Below, piece after piece: positions 1-7,469 of a stretch of 22,151 nucleotides of DNA. A model generated the notes under the pieces. That model saw only the letters and a program-made list of their open reading frames with translations, did not search any database and was not told the DNA's origin. Where the stretch lies: positions 1-22,151 of IMG/VR virus record IMGVR_UViG_3300046314_000272; one strand, written 5' to 3'. How positions within the stretch are numbered: position 1 is the first letter of the stretch; each line of letters begins with the position of its first letter. The DNA comes from a virus. The position numbers and the translations under genes were made by a program.

Positions 1-1
1 A

Positions 2-124
2 ATTAAATTATCAAATGATATTCTTATTGAAATGGTTAAAAATAAAGAGATAAAACTTTGTGATTTTTTTAAACAAGCAAAAAAAGATGCATTAATAAAT
101 AAATCATTTTATGTAAATTCCTAG
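2..124 (+). CDS. C-terminal end of a convergent plus-strand gene (partial)
   Basis: An open frame enters from the left edge and runs 40 codons to a TAG at 122-124. The visible residues include DILIEMVKNKEIKLCDFFKQ and read like an ordinary charged, partly helical protein tail with codon use like the neighbours. It overlaps the last 21 bases of the minus-strand methyltransferase gene tail to tail, so this is the convergent end of two transcription units. I do not recognise the family, and too little is present for a function. It could be a chance open frame, but the absence of stops over 120 bases of very AT-rich DNA favours a real gene. Confidence 0.55.
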   Translation: MKLSNDILIEMVKNKEIKLCDFFKQAKKDALINKSFYVNS

Positions 125-628
125 TAAGCTAGGATTATCCATTAATAATTTAAATCCAAAATCTTTAAACTGTTTTGAAGTCCATATACTTCTATGTATT
201 TCTAATGGATTTCCATAAACGGCTCCTTGTTCAAAAAAATCGCTAGGAGTTGCACATAAAAATATCCCGCCTTTATTTAAAATTCGTTTGCAATTTTCAA
301 TAACAAACTTTCCATCTGTTTCAGTTAGGTGTTCTAATACATCTGTAAAAATTATAGCATCAAAAGTATCTTTAGTATTAGATAAGAAGTTTTGTACTGT
401 TTCTAAAGTTATTTTATCATAATGCATCCAATTAGGATTAATGTATTGGTTAAATCCCTCCACTCCATGAATGTAAGTATTATAAGGTTTAACTCCAAAG
501 TCAAGCCATTGCCTAATACACACTCCGTAAAAACCACTACCACACCCTAAGTCAAGTATTCTTTTTGGTTTATTAATATCTAATTGAAACACAATATCCT
601 TTACTATATTTACATCTCCTATTGGCAT
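104..628 (-). CDS. Class I SAM-dependent methyltransferase
   Basis: A 174-residue protein with a Rossmann-type SAM-binding motif I near residues 24-34 (RILDLGCGSGF), an acidic strand around residues 90-100 (DAIIFTDVLEH) and a following GGIFLCATP strand. This pattern is typical of the Methyltransf_11/23 group, which act on small molecules, sugars or proteins. It lacks the DPPY/SPPF motif of DNA amino-methyltransferases, so DNA is an unlikely target. It is the last gene of the late minus-strand block, 2 bases after the MuF-like gene, and a glycosyltransferase lies two genes upstream. A role in decorating virion proteins or glycans is an inference from this position. The ATG follows an AAAATAAATA stretch with three bases between. 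Confidence 0.8.
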   Translation of the reverse strand: MPIGDVNIVKDIVFQLDINKPKRILDLGCGSGFYGVCIRQWLDFGVKPYNTYIHGVEGFNQYINPNWMHYDKITLETVQNFLSNTKDTFDAIIFTDVLEHLTETDGKFVIENCKRILNKGGIFLCATPSDFFEQGAVYGNPLEIHRSIWTSKQFKDFGFKLLMDNPSLLGIYIK

Positions 629-630
629 AT

Positions 631-1524
631 CTATTTATTTTTAAATTGTTCGACTAAATCGTTTGGTACTAATGCCTCACTCACACCATATAATTGATGC
701 CCACAAGAGTAACCACCTCTATTTACTTTGAAGTTGTATTCGTTTGTACCATCTATAGCACCGTACCATAATTTTGTCTTTGGGTTTTTTTCACACCCTA
801 AAGATGTATTAATAATATTCGGTAATTCGCTAACATGGATATATCTCTTATTGGTTAGTTTTTCACAAAAACATCTAGTAGTGTCTAAATTGCTACCAAC
901 ATATTGATACCATTCTAATCCTAAGCTATCAGTTAAAGTAGTGTTATATTGTGCATTATATTGATTAAGGCTATCAGTTGTTATTTGTTTAGTATATTTC
1001 ATTAACACACCTAAACCTTTATCATTTGTTAATACGTTTATTCTTAATTGTTTCAATAAATCGTTATAAGACCCTCCAGACGTTATGTTGTTTTTTAGTA
1101 AATCTGTTATTGGTTTACTTATATTTGCGCCTATTCCACTTTCTGTTAATGCTTCTACAGTTGAAATTATAGACTGTTGTTGTATAGCTTCAACGACTTT
1201 TGGTATTTTAAAATCTTTAATAGTTTTATCAAAATACTCATTTTGTAAATCACTAATTAACGAATAAGCTTTTGTAAAATCTTTAATTGACTTTAAATAA
1301 TTTTTATCTTTTAAAATAGTGCGTTCAATTATCTTTTTTATTTTACCAATAGATTTAATATTTTTAACAGTATTACTTAAATTACCGTCATTAAGATCTA
1401 AATCTTTAATAGCTAATTCTAACTCTCTATAAATAAGTTGCTCAACACCGCTTACAGTATCGTTAAAATTATTAATGTTTTTATTAATAATTAAGTCTAA
1501 CTTTTTTTGAGTTTCTTTAATCAT
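631..1524 (-). CDS. MuF-like minor head protein (SPP1 gp7 type)
   Basis: A 297-residue protein. The N-terminal two thirds is a helical, lysine-rich region. The last third carries the signature of phage head-morphogenesis proteins of the MuF/SPP1 gp7 group: a YVGSNLDTTRCFC segment (residues 208-220), H230, then NRGGYSCGHQL (268-278). The cysteines C218, C220, C274 and histidines H230, H276 could bind a metal ion. This family is normally encoded directly after the portal, as here, and is incorporated in few copies into the procapsid near the portal. Its ATG overlaps the portal stop in TAATG, indicating translational coupling. Identification rests on motif pattern and synteny. Confidence 0.8.
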   Translation of the reverse strand: MIKETQKKLDLIINKNINNFNDTVSGVEQLIYRELELAIKDLDLNDGNLSNTVKNIKSIGKIKKIIERTILKDKNYLKSIKDFTKAYSLISDLQNEYFDKTIKDFKIPKVVEAIQQQSIISTVEALTESGIGANISKPITDLLKNNITSGGSYNDLLKQLRINVLTNDKGLGVLMKYTKQITTDSLNQYNAQYNTTLTDSLGLEWYQYVGSNLDTTRCFCEKLTNKRYIHVSELPNIINTSLGCEKNPKTKLWYGAIDGTNEYNFKVNRGGYSCGHQLYGVSEALVPNDLVEQFKNK

Positions 1525-3269
1525 TAACCAACGCTATTATTAACATCATCTAATAAACTATTGATAACACTTAACTCATTTTGTTTTCCAATAGCCATTT
1601 TATTTATAATAGCTTTTTTTTCAGTTAATGAGTATGTGTAAAAATCATTATCTGTTTCGTACGCCTCTTTCACAAATGAATGTATGTAACAGCTAGTAAT
1701 ATAATCTAATTGAGTAATACCGTCATTTTGTAATTCTGTTAATTTTTCATCCTCGGTTTTTCCAACAAATGGGTCAAGTTCTAATACGCACCTTAAACGC
1801 ATAGCTATCTCTTTATCATGTACAAACTTTTTATTTACAAAATCAATTTCCAGCTCATTTATTGTTAATGGATTTAATTTATTAGATTTTGCCATTGCTA
1901 ATTCACTCATTAAATAATCTGTACTTAATAAATCAAAATTATTTGGAACACTAATATTAGGTAGCATTTTATGCCTTTCTGTTGTATTAGGAACAATAAC
2001 AGAGTACCTATAATCACACGTGATTTTATAAATGGTATCTAATATAGCAACTAAGTCTTCAGCTATTGAATTTACAAATGTATTAAGTTCATCTCTATCA
2101 ACTTTTTTAGCCTCACCGCTTTGCGTAAGTGGATTGTAAGATAAGAACTCCATATTAATACTAGCTAAACCTTGTACTAAATGGTCTTGAACTCTTTTAT
2201 CTTGTATACCAACTATCTCAACTTGTTTTTGTATGTACCCCATTGGAGGAGTAGGGGCTACACTTTGCCCCATTTCAGGATGTTTAACTGTTAATACATC
2301 ATAAGGCGAATATTTAACGTAACCTACATCACATTTATCATTAGTACATTTCACCTTACCGTTAGCACTTTGAACGCTACCAATACCATTACAAGTGTTA
2401 CATACCTGAGTTTGGTATATCCATTTTTCAGAATGAATATGTTGTACGACTTCTGCTTGTAAATCGCTATACTCACGTACAGCTTCATTCCACCTATTTA
2501 TGACTGGATATATCTTGCTCTTATAAGTCGTATATCCATTTTCATGAGAGTAGTAGTTTCCTTTTAATTTAAAGGCTGGCAAATAACCTAAATTATGAGT
2601 ATACTCACTTTGCAAGGTAAATGTGTCTATTCCAGTTTGTTCAAACCTTTTGGTTTTTTCTTTATCTATAACTAAAAATACTTTACCATTTGTTTTATTT
2701 ACCTTACCTACTTTATATGTAGAATATTCATTTAATTTTAAAATAGCTAGTTCATTATCAATAAACTCAATAATATTTTCGCTATTAATAATATTAGCAA
2801 ATGGTTTTGCGTATTCATTTTCTGCTCTATTTTTATTTAAAATATCAACAAAACAAACCGCATTACTATCAATTAAATATTGCTTTAAACAAATGTTAAA
2901 TAACCAGTTTGTTACATTATTAAAATATGGGTAATTTGTTTCAGTATAATACTTTAATGTTTCAGTATCTATTATTTTTGAATTTTCAAAACTATCAAAT
3001 GCAATATTCCAATCATTTGAACGTCTAATTTTCATTAATGACGTTAATATTTTATTAAAATACCCCTCTGTAATGGGTGTAAAAATAGTTTGCCTATACT
3101 TTTGTATATGCTCACTTTCACTAGGTCGTCTACACTCTATTAAATCCTTTGGGTATTCTCCATTGGCATGTATTTTTAAATTACTATAAAAATTTACACA
3201 ATCTTTATAATTAGTTGAAAATGCTTTACTATTAAAGTAATTTGATAGCTGTTCGTTTGTTAATTCCAT
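1524..3269 (-). CDS. Portal protein with internal zinc ribbon
   Basis: A 581-residue protein placed immediately before the MuF-like gene. Its size, the N-terminal RQTIFTPITEGYFNKILTSL region typical of a portal clip and wing, and the helical C-terminal half fit a portal, the dodecameric ring that joins head to tail and through which DNA is packaged. At residues 290-316 it contains a DnaJ-like zinc ribbon with C290, C293, C308 and C313 (pattern CxxC-x14-CxxxxC), in the middle of the chain. Translation starts 1 base after the glycosyltransferase stop. I assign portal from overall pattern and synteny with MuF rather than a single diagnostic motif. Confidence 0.75.
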   Translation of the reverse strand: MELTNEQLSNYFNSKAFSTNYKDCVNFYSNLKIHANGEYPKDLIECRRPSESEHIQKYRQTIFTPITEGYFNKILTSLMKIRRSNDWNIAFDSFENSKIIDTETLKYYTETNYPYFNNVTNWLFNICLKQYLIDSNAVCFVDILNKNRAENEYAKPFANIINSENIIEFIDNELAILKLNEYSTYKVGKVNKTNGKVFLVIDKEKTKRFEQTGIDTFTLQSEYTHNLGYLPAFKLKGNYYSHENGYTTYKSKIYPVINRWNEAVREYSDLQAEVVQHIHSEKWIYQTQVCNTCNGIGSVQSANGKVKCTNDKCDVGYVKYSPYDVLTVKHPEMGQSVAPTPPMGYIQKQVEIVGIQDKRVQDHLVQGLASINMEFLSYNPLTQSGEAKKVDRDELNTFVNSIAEDLVAILDTIYKITCDYRYSVIVPNTTERHKMLPNISVPNNFDLLSTDYLMSELAMAKSNKLNPLTINELEIDFVNKKFVHDKEIAMRLRCVLELDPFVGKTEDEKLTELQNDGITQLDYITSCYIHSFVKEAYETDNDFYTYSLTEKKAIINKMAIGKQNELSVINSLLDDVNNSVG

Positions 3270-3270
3270 T

Positions 3271-4188
3271 TTAAAATAATTTTCTTTCAGGTAAATAATT
3301 TATTTTGTTTTCAAATTTAAATCTGTTTGGTACTTTCAACGCATTCGTTGATTTTGAGATAATATTATTGTACATATTAGAAACTTCTTTAGGTACATTA
3401 TTTCCACCTACACTTAAAAAATAATACTCACATACCACATAACTAATATCTAAAGGCTTACCGCCTCCATTTAAATAATGCCAATATGAAGGCATCCATC
3501 TATTTACATGGGGATTAATACCACTCTTTATTAATCCAATTATAAACGCTAACTCATCGTTCATGCTACATCCAGCAAACCCATGTTCTAAAATCAATTT
3601 TTGACTTGTAAATGCTTTTTGAGCCTCATTAAATAATATTTCACTTTTTTTTGTTTTCTCAAAATAAAAAACCTCTCCTTGCACCTGCCAAACTTTATCT
3701 TTTGCTTTATATTCTTTTACTATTTCTTCAGGTTTTACACTATACCCATACAAAATACTATCAAATCTAGTTGATGTTGCTACATCATAATAACCACTGT
3801 TCTTTATTGTAAAATCTAAACCCTCTAATTGATTTATAAAATTATAAATATCTTTATTTGGCATTAACGCTGTATCACTATCTAAAAAAAGCGTACAATC
3901 ATAAGGAGTTAAAACGTTTGCATATACTTTTGATTTTACAGCGCAAAACTTATTCTGATGTGTATAATAATCTAATGGACATTCTATTAATTTATCAAAA
4001 ATACTTTTCTGCAAATCGCTTAAATGCGTTATAGAACTATTGTTATGTACTAATGATATATTAATATTTTGATTAGCAGCTTTAATTGTAGTAGCTAAAT
4101 TATAAGCTAATCTACCATATTGATTATGCCCTAAAGCAATTAACAATATACCTTTTGTTTTTTCTTTTATTACTTCTTTTTTAGCCAT
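3271..4188 (-). CDS. GT-A-type glycosyltransferase
   Basis: A 305-residue protein. A conserved nucleotide-sugar-binding start (GILLIALGHNQYGRLAYNL, residues 13-31) is followed by the metal-binding DxD motif in FLDSDTALM (D103 and D105), the hallmark of GT-A fold transferases. Later segments WQVQGEVFYFEK, HGFAGCSMNDE and SYWHYLNGGG look like acceptor and donor loop regions. The substrate cannot be told. Being embedded between tail and portal genes, it more probably modifies a virion protein or surface glycan than DNA, which is an inference. Its ATG overlaps the upstream stop by 8 bases (ATGGCTAA), so the two genes are translationally coupled. Confidence 0.8.
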   Translation of the reverse strand: MAKKEVIKEKTKGILLIALGHNQYGRLAYNLATTIKAANQNINISLVHNNSSITHLSDLQKSIFDKLIECPLDYYTHQNKFCAVKSKVYANVLTPYDCTLFLDSDTALMPNKDIYNFINQLEGLDFTIKNSGYYDVATSTRFDSILYGYSVKPEEIVKEYKAKDKVWQVQGEVFYFEKTKKSEILFNEAQKAFTSQKLILEHGFAGCSMNDELAFIIGLIKSGINPHVNRWMPSYWHYLNGGGKPLDISYVVCEYYFLSVGGNNVPKEVSNMYNNIISKSTNALKVPNRFKFENKINYLPERKLF

Positions 4189-5113
4189 TACAATTTGAGT
4201 TGTATTTGTTATAAGGTGTTTTCTTTACTTTAAATTTAGCTTTTGCTGTAGGATGATTCAAAAAGTCCTGCCATTCTATATCATAATTTCCATCATGTAA
4301 GAACTTGCTATTTTCGTTTGAATTATCATTACTTATTTCAACGAAGTCATGTTCTAACGCAACTACTAGTTTTTCGTGCCATTCTTTAGGCATATAATCG
4401 GTCTCTGCGTTGTACTCCATTTCTAAACGTGCTGATAATTTAACTTGTTCACCATTACTTTTTACAAATATACTTTTTTTACTCGATATTTGTGGTTGTT
4501 TTAAATAAAAAGGTAAACGTACACTCATAACACCACCAGTACTACCCATTGATAAGTTTCTATAATAAAAACCAAAAGCATTTTCTTTGTTTTCATAAGA
4601 AATTAAAGAAGTGTAACAAGGGTTGGCTATCTTTACAAAACAACCTATACAACCAACAACACTAGATGTGTAACTAAATGGTGTGCCAAATTCAGGATAA
4701 TCTTCATTACAACCTGTTACAGTTCTAATGATTTGAATATAAAAGCATTCTGTTACATCGATATTGTTAAATTCGTTTATTTGATTAACTGCAAGTTGAG
4801 GTCTTAGTATCCATTTACCAACTTCTACTTCGTGATAAATGAATTGTGTTATTTCGTTTGGATATCCATTTACAGTAAATAACGGTGGAGCTTCTTGACA
4901 ACTGCTAACTATTCTATAACCATAAAGTATCTTAGGTACTTCGCATTGGTTGTTAATACTTGGCATAGGGTTATCATCTGTTATTAACTGAAAAGCTAAA
5001 ACATCTAAAACATTAAATGCTGGTAAGCACATCTCAATGTTTTCACCACAATTTATGACATATTGTGGTGTGTTGAAATTAAAAAAACTATTTTCAGGAC
5101 TGTAAATTGCCAT
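4181..5113 (-). CDS. Cysteine-rich putative tail or baseplate protein
   Basis: A 310-residue protein that I do not recognise. It starts MAIYSPENSFFNFNTPQYVI and has ten cysteines, including a CIGC pair, in a sequence rich in beta-forming and asparagine residues. There is no signal peptide or membrane segment. It follows the 784-residue tail protein by 1 base and precedes the glycosyltransferase. The position after the tape measure suggests a distal tail or receptor-binding component, but no motif proves this. Its cysteine-rich, beta-rich style resembles that of the adjacent 784-residue protein, so the two may interact or share domains. Confidence 0.6.
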   Translation of the reverse strand: MAIYSPENSFFNFNTPQYVINCGENIEMCLPAFNVLDVLAFQLITDDNPMPSINNQCEVPKILYGYRIVSSCQEAPPLFTVNGYPNEITQFIYHEVEVGKWILRPQLAVNQINEFNNIDVTECFYIQIIRTVTGCNEDYPEFGTPFSYTSSVVGCIGCFVKIANPCYTSLISYENKENAFGFYYRNLSMGSTGGVMSVRLPFYLKQPQISSKKSIFVKSNGEQVKLSARLEMEYNAETDYMPKEWHEKLVVALEHDFVEISNDNSNENSKFLHDGNYDIEWQDFLNHPTAKAKFKVKKTPYNKYNSNCNG

Positions 5114-5114
5114 A

Positions 5115-7469
5115 TTAAAATTTTGGTATTAAAGTTATTGTTGCTAATCCTTGATTTGGCTTGTATTGAATTGAGTGTATAAATCCCCTTTCAAAAGCTT
5201 GAGAATCATTACATCTAAATTCAATTATGCCTTTTGGATTATTTTTAATTATTTTATATTCCGAAAAGCTCATAGGATATTCAAATTCAACTGTTTCAAA
5301 TTTAAATATAGGTAAAAGTGTATTAACTGCATCACTTGTACTTATATCTTCACCCTCACTTAACAAACCAGCTTCATTTATACACCCATTAATTAGTTCC
5401 ATTTCAGCTTTAAAGTTACCCTCACTAGTATTTAATTGAAAATTACCAGTTGTATAGTTAGGATAATAGTTACCTAATAAAAAAGGTAACCAACGTAATA
5501 AATTTCGATTTGGGCTTATGCGTGAATTGTAAACAGTTGTGGGGTCTATTAGATTATTTACATTTGGAACGTCTAAACAATCTGCCCCTTGTTCTACTTC
5601 TAATTGAGTGTTACCACGCTTCACACAAATAATAAAAGTATCATTATCAAAGCGAAAATCTTTTGTAGTATCGGCAATATATTTTTCAGCCCTTGTAAAT
5701 TCCAAAGAATAACCACTTGCAATAAATTTACTCATAACATTTAAGTTACGTTTAATTTCTTTTAAAGTACTTCTATATTCACGCTTAACGTTAAACTCAT
5801 CTAACCCACTTGTTTGCTCAACTTCCCATTTTTCAAAGCCAAAGCCAAATATTGATAAATACCACTCCGTCATTACCCTACGTTTTAAATTAGGTATATT
5901 ATCACAGCTCATTATGGTAGTGTTAGCATCGTACCAATATTGCATAGGCTCTACTCTTAACCATTCATAACCACTACGGTTTAAATCGGATTCTATTCCA
6001 TAACCTAAGTTATGTATTCCATTTAAACCATCAAACAACTCTTTAAAGCTAACGGCGTAACGCACTTTATCATTAGGAAATTGGCGTAAATATAAACCAT
6101 TTGTAATAACTTCTAAAGAACCGCACCCGTCAATTGAACTTGTGTATGGCTGACTATCTGTACGACCAAAGTAATCACTTTTAACTCTTAAGCAATCATT
6201 TGTTATCCCCTCAACACTTCTGCTTAATGCTTCATTTATAGCGTGTGTTCTTGCTTGAGTTGGAGGGAGCAAAACCTCTGAACTAGCTGATATTTTAGTG
6301 TTTGTGCAAGTAACACTACTAACATCTTGTGTATATCCAAATACTTTACTAAAATCAGTAGTTAATCCTATTGTTCTATTTAGCTCGGTATTACAATCAA
6401 CCATTAAAAACATTTTAACCTCATCATTTGCATTTAGTGTCAATGTCTTTGTTACATTTATGCAATATGTGTCGTTAAGAACTTCAACACAACCACTATT
6501 AGTATTATGCAAGTTTACTAGTAGTTCTGTATTACCATTTACTTCAATAAAGAAATCTACTTTCACATCTTTTAAAAATATTTCATTATTTAAAGGTGAG
6601 GTTCCAGAAAACCAAGCTCCAGCTAAACAAGAGTTGTTTGTTAAATTTCCACTTGGAAAACTTATTTGAGAATTTCCAGTACATCCACATGTTACATTGC
6701 TAACTACAACTGGTAGATAAAAAAACGCTTGAACACCGCAGTTAATTTTAACATCTATTTTATAAGTACCTGCATATTTAGGCTTTATAAATGTTGTAAC
6801 ATTTTCTTTTGATTCGCTTATTGTTCCTAGCAATTGGTTAGTTTGCTGTATTTCACTTAATGTAAAAGAATCAATTCTAGGCTCTATAAAAACAAATTTC
6901 TCATGATATTCACAACCTGTGCCAGCGGTTAATGTTGATTTGTAAGATATACACGAATCAAAATGATTTTCAATAATACCAATACTGTTTTGTTTAATCA
7001 ATTTTGGTTTAATAGTTAAATCAATATCTAATCCAGCATAACAAGGCAGCGTATTATTATCAATGTCCTTACAAGCGGCTAACTCTATTTTTTGATCGAT
7101 ACGATTTTTAAAAGTCATTTGGCATCCACTAGGTTCTATTGGAGCTTCTACAAAACAATAATCATTGCAATTAAATACTAATTTACCCATAAACATTTTG
7201 CCTAAATAAAACTGCTCAAACGCATCTGTTTCACTACATTTTAAAGATACTTTTAACTCAATATACTGGTCTATCCCTAAAGTATTGTATGCCGTTTTTA
7301 AATAGTCATAAGCATTGTCTATAAATTTTAATCCTACCGCATATTCAAATGTTAACCCATGAACAACTAAATCACGTTTTAAATTAACGGTAATATCTGC
7401 CCATCCAATAGGTTCTTCTATTTGTATAGTACCAAATGCACTAGATGTAAATTCAAATTTCCATTCCAT
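5115..7469 (-). CDS. Large cysteine-rich distal tail or baseplate protein
   Basis: A 784-residue protein encoded directly after the tape measure gene (shared base at 7469, ATG overlapping the stop). The beginning, MEWKFEFTSSAFGTIQIEEP, followed by beta-rich sequence, fits a distal-tail or hub protein, which usually occupies this position. I count 23 cysteines, many in NC, SGC or TCGC contexts spread over the middle of the protein. A repeated immunoglobulin-like character is suggested by segments such as GTYKIDVKINCGV but was not verified. It has no transmembrane segment. Function is inferred from position and fold style. A tail-fibre role cannot be excluded. Confidence 0.6.
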   Translation of the reverse strand: MEWKFEFTSSAFGTIQIEEPIGWADITVNLKRDLVVHGLTFEYAVGLKFIDNAYDYLKTAYNTLGIDQYIELKVSLKCSETDAFEQFYLGKMFMGKLVFNCNDYCFVEAPIEPSGCQMTFKNRIDQKIELAACKDIDNNTLPCYAGLDIDLTIKPKLIKQNSIGIIENHFDSCISYKSTLTAGTGCEYHEKFVFIEPRIDSFTLSEIQQTNQLLGTISESKENVTTFIKPKYAGTYKIDVKINCGVQAFFYLPVVVSNVTCGCTGNSQISFPSGNLTNNSCLAGAWFSGTSPLNNEIFLKDVKVDFFIEVNGNTELLVNLHNTNSGCVEVLNDTYCINVTKTLTLNANDEVKMFLMVDCNTELNRTIGLTTDFSKVFGYTQDVSSVTCTNTKISASSEVLLPPTQARTHAINEALSRSVEGITNDCLRVKSDYFGRTDSQPYTSSIDGCGSLEVITNGLYLRQFPNDKVRYAVSFKELFDGLNGIHNLGYGIESDLNRSGYEWLRVEPMQYWYDANTTIMSCDNIPNLKRRVMTEWYLSIFGFGFEKWEVEQTSGLDEFNVKREYRSTLKEIKRNLNVMSKFIASGYSLEFTRAEKYIADTTKDFRFDNDTFIICVKRGNTQLEVEQGADCLDVPNVNNLIDPTTVYNSRISPNRNLLRWLPFLLGNYYPNYTTGNFQLNTSEGNFKAEMELINGCINEAGLLSEGEDISTSDAVNTLLPIFKFETVEFEYPMSFSEYKIIKNNPKGIIEFRCNDSQAFERGFIHSIQYKPNQGLATITLIPKF

